Notes: generated from the sequence alone by a model not told the origin. A DNA stretch of 64,000 nucleotides from Cordylochernes scorpioides (GCA_030710605.1 CP092880.1:9505131-9569130), one strand, 5' to 3'; numbered from the stretch's first letter, positions 1-9,390 are shown. Numbers and translations: made by a program.

Positions 1-640
1 TAACTTTTCTATTTTTAATTCTGTATGCTTGTTCATGCCCATTCTCAACTGATTGATTTAATCTCATATTTCTTCTCGTCTCCTCTTCTTTTAGAGTTTG
101 TTGAATCTCTTCTACTGTTGCCTCTCTCTTAGATCGTAAGACAATAGCAATATTTTCATACCTTGGATGTATGCCTCTGACAATATGAAATGAAAGTTCT
201 CTTGTGGTAAATTGATGCCCTAATGATGAACTTCTAGCAGCAATATTTTTTGCCCTCGTTATATATTCATCTACAGTTTCATTATCTTTCATTCTAATGT
301 TCTTTAATTCTAAGCCTATATCAATAATTTTATCTTCCAAATTGCCTGTGTATGTTTTTCTCAGCGAGTCCCATACTTTCTTAGCATTTGTTTCTCCTAT
401 GAACATTCCAGCTTGTTCATTTGTCAACGTAGTGATGATTATCCCAAATGCTTCATCATTTTTATCACTCCAAATCTCCCAAGAACTTTTGTCTTCCATA
501 TCAGGTTCTGGATCGGAAATTACACATTTAAATAATTTTCTTCCTCTTAAAACTGCGGCGATTTTTAACGCCCATATTTGATAATTAGTTCCTGTTAATG
601 GTTCAATTTTTGTTTGGGATAAAAAATTATATTCAGCCAT
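1..640 (-). CDS. Ty1/copia-like Gag, N-terminal part, runs off window
   Basis: Reading the minus strand from the ATG at 638-640 gives an open frame of 213 codons with no stop before the window edge. It starts MAEYNFL and carries the pattern of copia-type Gag (UBN2/DUF4219 family): an N-terminal LTGTNYQIW segment, then KKVWDSLRKTYTG, ELKNIRMKDNETVDEYI and IVRGIHPRYENI. Gag would form the cytoplasmic particle that packages element RNA. No zinc knuckle is visible; it would lie beyond the edge. The start is the first ATG after the primer-binding site and LTR to its right. The lack of stops suggests a fairly young copy. Confidence 0.85.
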   Translation of the reverse strand, partial: MAEYNFLSQTKIEPLTGTNYQIWALKIAAVLRGRKLFKCVISDPEPDMEDKSSWEIWSDKNDEAFGIIITTLTNEQAGMFIGETNAKKVWDSLRKTYTGNLEDKIIDIGLELKNIRMKDNETVDEYITRAKNIAARSSSLGHQFTTRELSFHIVRGIHPRYENIAIVLRSKREATVEEIQQTLKEEETRRNMRLNQSVENGHEQAYRIKNRKV

Positions 641-878
641 TTTCGCCTTTTGAGCTAATATAAACAAAAACCAATATAATTTAAAAACAAATATATTTTT
701 TAAATTTATTTAAATATTAGATAGATTTTAAACATGCAATACATAGATATAATTTAACTTAGTCTATATAAATACCTTTAATCTTCTTAGAAGTGCTTCA
801 GTTTACCGATCAGAATAAACTTCTTGCTTAATCTTCAGATTAAATATTTTCGCTTTTGAGCTTTATTTCAAACAACTA

Positions 879-892
879 CGCTCTGCTACCAA
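879..892 (-). other. Primer-binding site, initiator tRNA-Met type
   Basis: On the minus strand the sequence TTGGTAGCAGAGCG follows the LTR end (AACA) by about two bases. TGGTAGCAGAG is complementary to the 3' end of animal initiator tRNA-Met (CTCTGCTACCA), the usual primer of copia-type elements. It fixes the right-hand boundary of the leader and supports the Gag call. Confidence 0.8.
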
Positions 893-893
893 T

Positions 894-1249
894 TGTTGAA
901 TTTGCTTAGAATTTTTTAATGAAGCTGATTCCAATAATTATTAATTAAACATTATATTTATTGATTTACAAGAGAGAGAACAAAATATAAAAGGGAAACT
1001 AATATTGAACAAAGGAACTTTTTATCTGTTTCGGTTAGCGCCTATTTACCTGTGAGCTTACACACACTCTGTGGAACAATTAATTAATATATATACCACA
1101 AGTTTTAATGGGCAGATTCGCCTTAATCCAAAATCGGGTTCTCATCCCCCTGGGCCATATACATGGAGTTTTTCTCCCTCTCATTAAAAATTAAATAATT
1201 TTTTTCCAATATCTTCATGCACATTTATATTAAATATACTTAAATGACA
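894..1249 (-). repeat. Putative 5' LTR of the copia-like element
   Basis: The stretch is bounded on the minus strand by TGTCATTT at its start (near 1249) and ATTCAACA at its end (894), giving TGT...ACA-type ends directly before the primer-binding site. The PBS-side boundary is firm. The outer boundary is inferred because the partner LTR lies outside the window. It is AT-rich with no coding signal. Confidence 0.55.
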
Positions 1250-1315
1250 TCCCCCCCCCCATTAATATTTTATAATACCTTGAAAAAGGTGGAAATTTTG
1301 TTGGGAGGATATTGA

Positions 1316-1552
1316 TCTAAAGAGACAAGGGTCGCCTCTCCCGTCAAAATGGACGTCAAACTAGACGCCATCTATTGACCGTCACCGCTAGTTTGCGAAC
1401 AATGGTCTCTAGGTGGACGCTTTTCAGTTTTCCAAAGCTGGTGTTGTGGCTTTGTCACCGACCCGAGACCTCTATTTTGCGGTAACGGTCAATAGATGGA
1501 GTCTGGTTTTGACGTCCATTTTGACGGAAGAGGCGACCCATGTCTCTTTAGA
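1316..1552. mobile_element. Palindromic MITE with about 75-bp inverted arms
   Basis: The left arm starts TCTAAAGAGACAAGGGTCGC and the right arm is its near-perfect reverse complement, ending GTCTCTTTAGA. Both arms include CGTCAAAATGGACGTCAAA and CCATCTATTGACCG. The centre is short and non-coding. No transposase is present, so this is a non-autonomous foldback-type element. Superfamily and target duplication are not clear. Confidence 0.7.
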
Positions 1553-1589
1553 CCTTGAAAATGGTTGGCGTTCAGCCACAATTGAAATA

Positions 1590-2365
1590 TCTATATATAT
1601 ATAAATGAATGTTTGTATGTTTGTTTGTATGTCCGGTATACAAATTCGCAGTAGTTCACTAATTCAAACCAAAATTTCCATACATAGGTAAAAAAAAAAT
1701 ACGGGGAAGACGATAGGCTATTTTAAAAAAAATATATAAATCAATTATTAAAACTATATATTTTTAGTCAGAAAATGATGATGACGATATTGCTGTACCA
1801 TGTTTGATTATCAGATACAAAATTATATCGGGAAAAATTCCACAATTGAAATATCTATATATATATAAATGAATGTTTGTATGTTTGTTTGTATGTCCGG
1901 TATACAAATTCGCAGTAGTTCACTAATTCAAACCAAAATTTCCATACATAGGTAAAAAAAAAATACGGGGAAGACGATAGGCTATTTTAAAAAATATATA
2001 TAAATCAATTATTAAAACTATATATTTTTAGTCAGAAAATGATGATGACGATATTGCTGTACCATGTTTGATTATCAGATACAAAATTATATCGGGAAAA
2101 ATTCCAAAAAGCAGAGACCACGGGTGAAACCAGTTCATTATTTTGTACGCAGGAACAAAATTCTAACAGAAAAACATTCATTCGAGCAGAAAACAAAAGC
2201 CAGATCATCTTTCTATAAAAATTTCGCTTCTCAGACACAAAGTTTGGAGCGGGACGTTTCACAAGAGTGACATCCACGACGCCAATTTATAATTGTAACG
2301 AAGAGTATTTGAATAAAAACATTTAATCGGGTAAAACCCGGGCGTTGACTAGGTCATTCGGCTAG
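1590..2365 (+). mobile_element. Non-autonomous Helitron (type A) with duplicated 5' end
   Basis: A 5' TCTATATATATATAAATG end occurs twice, at 1590 and 1854, because 1576-1839 is repeated almost exactly at 1840-2103 (period 264). The second copy continues to a Helitron-like 3' end: CGGGTAAAACCCGGGCGTTG, a degraded hairpin, then TCATTCGGCTAG followed by T (CTAG at 2362-2365). There is no Rep/helicase frame. The internal text CAGTTCATT...AACAAAATTCTAACAG...GCCAGATCAT recurs in other type A copies. Confidence 0.75.
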
Positions 2366-2374
2366 TATATTATA

Positions 2375-3420
2375 TATATAAAAGTCAGTGTATGTATGTA
2401 ATATTGTTGCAAATGTGATCCTGCCGACGTATGGATAAACTGGCAGTCGTGTACGTGAGGCGAGTGTTGATGTTCTTCCCACACGCGGACAACAAGAAGC
2501 AGAGGCAGGGCTGGATGTTAGCACAGAGAGTGATCGGGGACAGCCCACGAGACAGAGGTAGAGGCCATGACAAACTTGGATGCTTATCACCGAGACATGG
2601 AGAGCGAGACTGTGAGAGAGAGACAGAAGCCGTCTGTCGATCGACACACTCTAGAACATCTGCTAAAACTTGTCCTGTTTACAGGGGTCGTCTATAATCC
2701 CTGGAGGGAGGAGGGGCCCCCATCTGGGCTTTGGCATTTTCCTCCTCTCTCCCCAGCTGACCGCTCTTTGGATTTTCATTTTGACGTCACCAATTTTAGT
2801 TTAAATACAAATAGGGGTTTACAGGTATTATTAATAAAGATATAGCATATATACAAAATATGGGATGATAGCAAATAGAAACAGTGTACATTTTAATAGA
2901 AGGGTAGGATCTTATAAGGTATCGGCTCTAACAAATTGGAAGATATGTGACATATACTAAAAGTGTCATTATTTATACAGTGTAAAATATACGATATGTA
3001 TTTTTGTCGGCTATACAAATCCTCAATATGGACCTAATCCGGCTGGAATTTCAACAGGAAATAGAGAAAAATCTGGAAGAGATATTTGTCAGATTTTTAG
3101 CCAAGAAAAATTTAAATTGACCAATCTCTAGGCGAAAATGGTTGCTTTTTAGTCAGGAAATGGTGATGACCCTATTGCTGTATGTTTGATTGTCAGATGC
3201 AAAATTATTTCGGGGAAAATTCTATAAAGCAGACCTAAAGCCAGTTCATTTTTAGAAGGCAAGAACAAAATTCTAACAGCAAATCACTCACTCGAACAGA
3301 TAACACGAAGCCAGTCGCTTGAGCTTCAAAGCCTCGAAGCCTTTTGGCTGAGATCATAGTGAAGAAGAGGTGGATCTTCCCGCAAGAGGACCTTCCGCCC
3401 GGATCCGGAGGACCAGAAAA
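2375..3420 (+). repeat. Helitron A-like copy with GC-rich insert
   Basis: It opens with a Helitron-like 5' segment (TATATATATAAAAGTCAGTG) and from about 3000 follows the type A interior (GGCTATACAAATCCTCAATA, AAAGCCAGTTCATTTTTAG). Between about 2400 and 2790 lies a GC-rich block unlike its surroundings. That block has open frames but nothing I recognise; it could be a captured fragment or a solo LTR. No clean 3' hairpin/CTAG end was found before the next Helitron at 3568. Confidence 0.45.
3334..3357 (+). pseudogene. U2 snRNA 5'-end-like fragment
   Basis: The run CGAAGCCTTTTGGCTGAGAT resembles U2 snRNA bases about 3-28 (TCGGCCTTTTGGCTAAGATC). It occupies the same place within the Helitron A interior as the clearer copy at 5375-5404. 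It is too short and diverged to be a functional U2 gene. Confidence 0.5.
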
Positions 3421-3567
3421 AGACCCCTTTGTACCATATATTTTTTTTTGCATTCGTTCTTTATATTTTAATTTGTGAATTTTTTATAACTTTGTTTTCA
3501 AGCATCTCCTATGTTGAGCATGTATTTTTTGGAATTGTTCAATAAAATGCTTTATATCTATCTTTCT
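3421..3567. repeat. AT-rich tail with polyadenylation-like signal
   Basis: This stretch ends AATAAAATGCTTTATATC followed by a pyrimidine-rich run just before the Helitron at 3568. It could be the 3' end of a retroposed sequence. No coding frame is evident. Confidence 0.3.
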
Positions 3568-4532
3568 TCTTATATATATAAAAGTCCATGTGTGTTGTAT
3601 GTTTCGCGATAAACTCAAAAACTACTGAACCAATTTGTACCAAATTTTTCATGTCGCTTTTTATAAACCTGAGGAAAATTTCGGCTACATTTTGATTAAT
3701 ATTTTTGGCTTTTTTTTTTTTTCATTTAAATAACTTTTTTTTACGCGGAGTAAATACGAGAGGAAGTAACAATTCCATGCCAATTAAGCGACCAATGAGC
3801 GTTCTGCATTTTATTTTTTTCGAGTTGCTTGCGTACTTTTTTTTAAATATATTTTTATTCGAGTGTTACTTTTTTCACAAAAGTATTGAGAGAGAAATTT
3901 ATATTACTAAGTTACGATAAGTGCACACCTTTCAATTAAAAAAAAAACTTTACAAAATTAGCATTACTAGGTGTAAATAATGGCTTTCGTATTTTTTATT
4001 AATTTTTGTTCTGGCCTTTTTTTAAATCTATTTTTAAAAAATCGTTTAAAATGCAGTCGCAGTCATTAGCAAACACATATGTTTGCCTAATTTCCATGTG
4101 CTCTTTTATTTTTTTACAGAAAAATATTTACATGCCAGTATTTTTGATTATTTTTTTATTAACCTATTTTTTCTTATTTTTACTGAGAATGGGCATCGCA
4201 GTCAAGATCCATCGCAGTCACTCACTCAACTCAGGCAATTTCAAGGGTTAATGCGCTGGAGCAGGTACCTCGGGGTTGGGTGGAAAAGCTGCCATTTATT
4301 TAAACTATATTAATTTTTAAACAACTAAATGGATTGCAAAAAAATTAAATCAAATATCTAAACACTAATATAATACAATTTTTGCCATCACAAACACTTT
4401 TTGCCTGTGGTTTATGTGTTATTTCTGTATTGCTATTCTATGGCACTTCTACTATTTATTATTGATGTACTTTCAGTATGAAGGAAATTGCACTCTGGGA
4501 AATTCTCGGGCGAAGCCGGGTCATTCGTCTAG
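3568..4532 (+). mobile_element. Non-autonomous Helitron, 965 bp
   Basis: The 5' end is TCTTATATATATAAAAGTCC. The 3' end is TCGGGCGAAGCCGGGTCATT followed by CGTCTAG and host T (CTAG at 4529-4532). The GGGCGAAGCC hairpin about ten bases before CTAG is the Helitron 3' signature. The interior is AT-rich; short hydrophobic open frames there are chance products of T runs. No Rep or helicase is encoded, so mobilisation would need a partner elsewhere. Confidence 0.75.
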
Positions 4533-4540
4533 TTATCCCT

Positions 4541-4659
4541 ATATATAGTCACGACCGCCTTTCCTCAATTCCTCAATTCCTCATCGGCCGCTGTCACGGA
4601 TGCGCGCGCATCATCATTATGATCATTATCATTATCTAATGATAATAATAATAATAATA

Positions 4660-4696
<37 letters not shown>

Positions 4697-5004
4697 GTCA
4701 CGACCGTCTTTCCTCATTCCTCATCGGCCTCTGTCACGGATGGCCATTGGACGGCTACGATCACGTGTCATCGTTGGCGCGCCGGTGACCTTGAGTAACG
4801 TAATGCCCCCCCCCCCCCCTGCCGGCGGCGCGCGCCCGTTGGCTGCCGGCGAGCACGTACATAGGCAGATAAAGCACATAGGCTATAGTTATTAACTAAT
4901 ATATGCATTTATTTAAGGCGGCAATTTACAATTGTAACAAATAGTATTTTAATAAAAACATTCAATCGGGTAAAACACGGGCGTTGCCCGGGTCATTCGG
5001 CTAG
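4541..5004 (+). mobile_element. Helitron B-like copy with internal direct repeat and microsatellite
   Basis: The 3' end is textbook: ACACGGGCGTTGCCCGGGTC, then ATTCGGCTAG (CTAG 5001-5004) and T. The interior shares GATAAAGCACATAGGCTATA and ATGCATTTATTTAAGGCG with the type B copies at 21.8, 24.2 and 44.6 kb. A segment TATAGTCACGACCG...CTGTCACGGATG occurs twice (about 4541-4600 and 4691-4742) around a trinucleotide repeat. There is a run of C near 4807-4820. No protein is encoded. Confidence 0.7.
4637..4691. repeat. Palindromic (AAT)n/(ATT)n microsatellite
   Basis: A run of AAT triplets switches to ATT triplets, so the array can fold on itself. It separates two direct copies of the TAGTCACGACCG segment. 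The apparent polyisoleucine frame through it is an artefact. Confidence 0.9.
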
Positions 5005-5009
5005 TATAT

Positions 5010-5460
5010 ATATAAAATTCAGTGTGTGAATGTATGTTTGTCGGCTATACAAATCCTTAATATGGACCTAATCTGGCTGGAATTTTAACAGGAAATAGAG
5101 AAAATCTGGAAGAGATATTTGCCAGATTTTTAGGTAATAAAAATTGAAATTGACCAGGTTCTGAACAAAAATAGTTGTTTTTAGTCAGGAAATGATGGAA
5201 ATATTGCTGTATCATGTTTGATTGTCAGATATAAAAATTATTTCGGGGAAAATTCCATAAAGCAGACCTAAAGCCAGTTCATTTTTAGAAGAGACAGGAA
5301 CAAAATTCTAACATTAAATCACTCACTCTCAAGCAGAAAACTCGAAGCCAGATCATTTCTCTATAAAAAAAAATATCGCTTCTTAGTCTTTTGGCTGAGA
5401 TCATAAAACAGAACACGGGCGAAGCCAGTTCTTTTTTAGTAGCAGGAAAAAAAATGTTTA
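5010..5460 (+). repeat. Helitron A fragment carrying a U2-like segment
   Basis: It matches the interior of the type A copy at 3.0-3.4 kb (CGGCTATACAAATCCTTAAT, AAAGCCAGTTCATTTTTAG, ACTCACTC..AAGCAGAAAAC) and contains CACGGGCGAAGCCAGTTC. No intact 3' terminus is seen before the next AT-rich boundary near 5510. Confidence 0.6.
5375..5404 (+). pseudogene. U2 snRNA 5'-end-like fragment (best plus-strand copy)
   Basis: ATCGCTTCTTAGTCTTTTGG followed by CTGAGATCA matches the first 29 bases of U2 snRNA (ATCGCTTCTCGGCCTTTTGG, CTAAGATCA) with a few transitions. It lies inside Helitron A sequence, directly after a CTCTATAAAAAAAAAT run. Nothing of the rest of U2 follows, so it is a fragment, not a gene. 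Confidence 0.65.
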
Positions 5461-5550
5461 AGAGCAAAACATTCACCCGAACGACATTGTAGTATTTATA
5501 TATACTCTCTATATATAAATGTCATATATATATTTATCAAAATTCTCTAC

Positions 5551-5790
5551 GAGGAGTCTGTCCGCGTCTGCTACCGCTGCTGTGGCTACGGCCACAACGC
5601 CGATAGATGCACCAAGGCTACGGTCACCTGCTTCCACTACGCTTCTGGTGACCACCAAGGCCGAAGCTGTCCAACTCTCGCCAACCCACGCACGGCAAAG
5701 TGTGCCAACTGCTCAGCCAAGGGCCTCTCTGCCGACCACGAGGCAAGATCAATGCCTTGCCCAACTGCCAGAGCTAGAGCTGCAAAGTTC
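5551..5790 (+). pseudogene. LINE ORF1-type zinc-knuckle fragment
   Basis: The frame beginning GAG GAG TCT at 5551 encodes three cysteine clusters in a row: CYRCCGYGHNADRC (a perfect CX2CX4HX4C knuckle), CFHYASGDHQGRSC (the second Cys replaced by Tyr) and CANCSAKGLSADH. Triple CCHC knuckles are typical of the nucleic-acid-binding Gag-like ORF1 of Jockey/I/R1-type LINEs. Only about 80 codons survive. The piece is GC-rich and sits between AT-rich Helitron-like edges, so it may be a captured fragment. The overlapping Ser/Ala/Pro-rich frame is a shadow. Confidence 0.6.
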
Positions 5791-6420
5791 TAGTCCTCCC
5801 GCCTTCTTCCTGCCTCCTGACCTCCGTGGACCCAATCCGGCCTAACCTGCCTCTTCCCTGACGGAGATCCTGTTCCAAGCCTCTCCAGCCTGGTCATAGT
5901 GGTTTATATATATTCCGCTTTACGCGGCCATTGGGGCTCAAAAATCATTTTATTTTGGTTAGCAGCCCCGTAAATAAAGATATTTCCGTTTAACACAAAG
6001 CAATAACGCGCCATCTATATATATAAAATAAAAGGATTTAAAAGCGCGAATGTTTCTTTTATACATAATACAAACTTCTACTGTCCTTACTGCGATGAAA
6101 AATATATTGGGAGGGCTGGCTCATCAGCTTATGCTATTATAATAAAGCTTATAGTATAGCTATTATAAGCTTATGTCCATAGTTTTCTTGAAAACCATTT
6201 CTGAGATTCCATCTTTCAGTGCTGCGTATATAAGCAGAATCGTCCAATACAGTATAAGAGCTCTTAAAAGCGGTCTGGTGGATTAAATTGGCGAAACCGC
6301 TGGGAGGGTTCACCACTGATGAGCCAAGCCCTCCCAATATATTTTTTCATCGCAGTAAGGACAGTAGAAGTTTGTATTATGTATAAAAGAAACATTCGCG
6401 CTTTTAAATCCTTTTGTTTT

Positions 6421-6745
6421 TGTTGTGTATTTTAAAATTACCTCGTCGTTCTTTAAGCAAATTATTCCAACTCACCTTTATGCTTCTATTCTTGTATTCA
6501 TTTAGATAACATTCCTTAGGATTAATAAATTATTTATTTCAGTATTACATTTAATACAGCAGTTAATAATAAACAACTTAATTATATAAAAAGTTTTACA
6601 AAAAGAAAAACGCGGTCATTTGTTTACCGCCAACCAGAAAACTATATAAAAAATCAGGAGATGATGATAAATCAAATAATTATATTTGACCGGTCAATAT
6701 TCAAAATTAAATATAATATTGACTAGTCATACGAAATATACATCA
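6421..6745 (-). repeat. 3' LTR of the RT-less Ty3 element
   Basis: Minus-strand ends are TGATGTATATTTCG and ...ACACAACA, the TG...CA form expected of LTRs. It is preceded by a polypurine tract. It matches the copy at 9413-9737 base for base as far as I can read. Confidence 0.9.
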
Positions 6746-6760
6746 TTTCCTCTCCTCTTC
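6746..6760 (-). other. Polypurine tract
   Basis: On the minus strand GAAGAGGAGAGGAAA abuts the first TG of the 3' LTR. This is the expected plus-strand primer site of an LTR element. Confidence 0.8.
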
Positions 6761-6776
6761 GGAAGAGCGGAACTCT

Positions 6777-7277
6777 TCACAGGTTCAATCTCGTAGTTGG
6801 TCTTCGAATCCTACTAGATCTCCGGAGAGGAATCACTGGAGGGGATTTAGGATCCGGTGGTGTACTAGTCCGGGGACTCTGGGCTGGTTCAGTAGAAGAC
6901 TGCGGCTCCGATGTCACTTCCTGGTGTTGAGGAATCAGTTCTTCTGACTCGGTGTTGAGATCAGGCTCGGAGACTCCGGCGTGGTCTTCGGTAGCTTCAC
7001 CTCTCTTGTCAGGAATGTGAGATCTCCGCACTTGGTCCCAATGCCTTCTAGCTTGTCCTCTGGCTGTTTGTAAAGTCACTAGACGGTTTCCCGTAGTGTT
7101 TTGGATGCTCGCTTGGTCCCATTTTGGCTCTGATTTGTAGGTTCGGTACCAAACCGACTCTCCTACCTTAAAGCCTGGTTCCTCCGATTTACCAGGATTT
7201 GGTAAAATCAGATCCAAGCGACTCCGAATATTATGGCCAAACATCATTTCGGAAGGAGACTTTCCAATGCTGGCTAT
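6777..7277 (-). CDS. Ty3 integrase C-terminal region and tail, shifted frame
   Basis: This frame continues the integrase after a one-base shift at the G6/C6 run 7278-7283. From MMFGHNIRSRLDLI it has the usual C-terminal integrase pattern (GFKVGESVWYRTY, KWDQASIQNTTGN, RRHWDQVRRS), then a Ser/Pro/Glu-rich tail ending RRPTTRLNL and a stop 30 bases before the purine tract. The first ATG-like codon (7245-7247) is unlikely to be a true start; the protein is expected only as part of the polyprotein. It could be made if the extra base is a sequencing or assembly error or if frameshifting occurs. Confidence 0.75.
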   Translation of the reverse strand: MASIGKSPSEMMFGHNIRSRLDLILPNPGKSEEPGFKVGESVWYRTYKSEPKWDQASIQNTTGNRLVTLQTARGQARRHWDQVRRSHIPDKRGEATEDHAGVSEPDLNTESEELIPQHQEVTSEPQSSTEPAQSPRTSTPPDPKSPPVIPLRRSSRIRRPTTRLNL

Positions 7278-9318
7278 GGGGGGTCCTTCTATAGCCCAAC
7301 AGTATCTCAGCTAGGCGTTGAGATATGCTTCCTTGTTGTACTTTCTTAAGACCAGTTTTAATGGTTTGCACGGCACGTTCAGCTAAGCCATTGGAACTTG
7401 GGTGGAAGGGTGCAGTCCGTAGGTGACGGATACCATTTCTGGTCATGAACTGTCTGAATTCTTCGGAAGTGAACCCGGTACCATTATCAGATACTAGTGT
7501 TCTTGGAATGCCAAACCTGGCAAATAGACAGCGTAGTTGTTCGATGGTTTCTCTGGTGGAAGTGTTAGGAACAGGAATGGCTTCTATCCACTTGGTACAA
7601 GCGTCCACTACAATCAGGTACAGGTTTTGTTCAAATGGCCCCAGATGATCAATATGAACTCTATCCCAGGGTTGGTTGGTGGGCGGCCAATTGACTGGTG
7701 TAGTTCGGGGTGGCATGCTGGCATGGCTTTGGCAGCAGTTACACCGTCTAACGGTCTCTTCAATATCCTTGTCCAAACCAGGCCACCAAAACAAAGTTCG
7801 GGCGACACTTTTTAAACCAACAATGCCTTGATGACTATTATGTAATTCATCCAACATTTTGGCTCTTAAATTTGTAGGAATGATGACACGATTTCCCCAG
7901 AACAACAGACCCTCACAGGCTCCCAGCTCACATCTACGGCTCCAGTAAGGCATGAGTTCTATTTCCTTTGGTGTCTCTTCACTCCAACCTTGGAGAGTAT
8001 AATTCAAGGCTTGTCTTAAAGCAGGATCTCCTGGTAAGCTTGCCCGAATATCATCAGATGTAACTGGTGAACTGTCTAAAGCGTCCATCAATAATACCAT
8101 TTCCACAGGTTCTGAAGCAGGATGATAGCAGGGTAATTTAATCATGTCAACCTTGTATGGCTGGGTTGGTAGTATTCCCAATGCTTCCATCCAATTCCGA
8201 CCACAAAGGCTAGGACCTTCACCTCCAACAACCATCAGTGGTAGGGTCTGAGTACTATTCTGGTATTGTACGGGCACATCCAATGTACCTAACACTGGCA
8301 AGGGTTGGCCACTGTAGGTTGCCAACTTAACTCTTAATGGATCGGCAGGACATGGATTAGGTAGTCTAAAGAACCTTCGAGTGGATTCGGATATGAGGCT
8401 GTAGGCAGAGCCGGTATCATATTCAAATGACAGTATCTTATCATTGATTTGTACTTCAATCTTAATTGGATCGGTTGTTCTCCATAAATTTACGATTTTG
8501 AAGATTTGACTGCTGATTTCCGTCTCTGCGATGGCGTGTACTTTATTTCCATCCTTATTTGCAGTATAATTGCGTTGTGGCTTTCTTTTTAGACAACTTC
8601 TCCCCAAATGTCCAATTTTACCACAGTTGAAACATTTGGCTTTCAGATGAGGGCATTTTTCTTGCTTATGATCCTTAGCTCCACATCTTATGCATGTATA
8701 GCTTTCTGACCTGGTAAACTTTCCTGTAGTAGATGGCTTTAACCTCCAATTGCCTTGCTTAATTTTCATAACAACCTCTGGATTTCTTTGACTTTGTAAA
8801 TCTTTTGCATCTTGTGCTGCTGCTTCTAAAGCAAGAGCAATTTCAATAGCTCTATGCAAGGTCAAACTATCACCTTCCCCTAACAGTTTTCTTTGAATGT
8901 TGTCATCCTCAATTCCAGCTATTAGTCTATCACGGATAGCTTCATCTATCGTAGACCCAAATTTGCAATATTCAGCCATCTTCTTTAATTCAGCAATGTA
9001 TATTGAAATTTTTTCACCTGGCCTCCTTGCTCTATTTGAAAACTTTGAACGTTCAACGATAGCAGATGGGGTGGGGTTGAAATGGTTTTTTAATTTGCTC
9101 ACTAGAACTGGGTAAGTATTTTCTACATCAGATAATTTTTTTGGTATGCAAAGATCATATAAAAGGTTGTACACAGTTGGTGTTAGCAAGGTCAAGAAAA
9201 TAGCTTTCTTTTTATTTTGATCAATGTTATTTGCCTCAAAAAAATATTCCAATCTTTCGGTGTATCTTTCCCAACTTTCTGTAGTCTCTTCAAATTTTTC
9301 AATTGTAAAAAGAGACAT
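7231..9318 (-). CDS. Ty3/gypsy Gag-protease-integrase fusion, RT/RNase H deleted in frame
   Basis: An uninterrupted 695-codon frame starts MSLFTIEKFEE. Residues 1-200 are Gag. Two CCHC knuckles follow at 209-222 (CIRCGAKDHKQEKC) and 229-242 (CFNCGKIGHLGRSC). The aspartic protease active site is DTGS at 301-304. At about residue 393 the protease end (YKVDM) passes directly to the connector that normally follows RNase H (EPVEMVLLMDAL, PVTSDDIR). The integrase comes next: zinc-binding H..H..CX2C at 493-529 and catalytic D557, D611, E647 with the canonical DD35E spacing. No YxDD or RNase H motif exists anywhere in the element. The layout resembles K02A2.6-type Ty3 polyproteins. The last about 14 codons before the stop are out of frame with the integrase because of the C-run at 7278-7283. 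Confidence 0.9.
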   Translation of the reverse strand: MSLFTIEKFEETTESWERYTERLEYFFEANNIDQNKKKAIFLTLLTPTVYNLLYDLCIPKKLSDVENTYPVLVSKLKNHFNPTPSAIVERSKFSNRARRPGEKISIYIAELKKMAEYCKFGSTIDEAIRDRLIAGIEDDNIQRKLLGEGDSLTLHRAIEIALALEAAAQDAKDLQSQRNPEVVMKIKQGNWRLKPSTTGKFTRSESYTCIRCGAKDHKQEKCPHLKAKCFNCGKIGHLGRSCLKRKPQRNYTANKDGNKVHAIAETEISSQIFKIVNLWRTTDPIKIEVQINDKILSFEYDTGSAYSLISESTRRFFRLPNPCPADPLRVKLATYSGQPLPVLGTLDVPVQYQNSTQTLPLMVVGGEGPSLCGRNWMEALGILPTQPYKVDMIKLPCYHPASEPVEMVLLMDALDSSPVTSDDIRASLPGDPALRQALNYTLQGWSEETPKEIELMPYWSRRCELGACEGLLFWGNRVIIPTNLRAKMLDELHNSHQGIVGLKSVARTLFWWPGLDKDIEETVRRCNCCQSHASMPPRTTPVNWPPTNQPWDRVHIDHLGPFEQNLYLIVVDACTKWIEAIPVPNTSTRETIEQLRCLFARFGIPRTLVSDNGTGFTSEEFRQFMTRNGIRHLRTAPFHPSSNGLAERAVQTIKTGLKKVQQGSISQRLAEILLGYRRTPHSQHWKVSFRNDVWP

Positions 9319-9390
9319 TTTGAACTAATTTGTTTACTTATCTTTAAAAGGAAGATCCCTAATTTGTTTACTTATCTTCAATTGGAATAT

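Noticed and set aside
297-581. Plus-strand frame of 94 codons
   Set aside because: It lies antisense to the copia-like Gag frame, which has far better protein character.
3334-3357. Functional U2 snRNA gene
   Set aside because: Only the first about 25 bases resemble U2; the Sm site and later stem-loops are absent here and in the other copies.
4600-4788. Frame with a polyisoleucine run
   Set aside because: It is a translation of the ATT microsatellite.
5519-5845. Ser/Ala/Pro-rich 108-codon frame
   Set aside because: It overlaps in another frame the three zinc-knuckle motifs, which are the meaningful reading.
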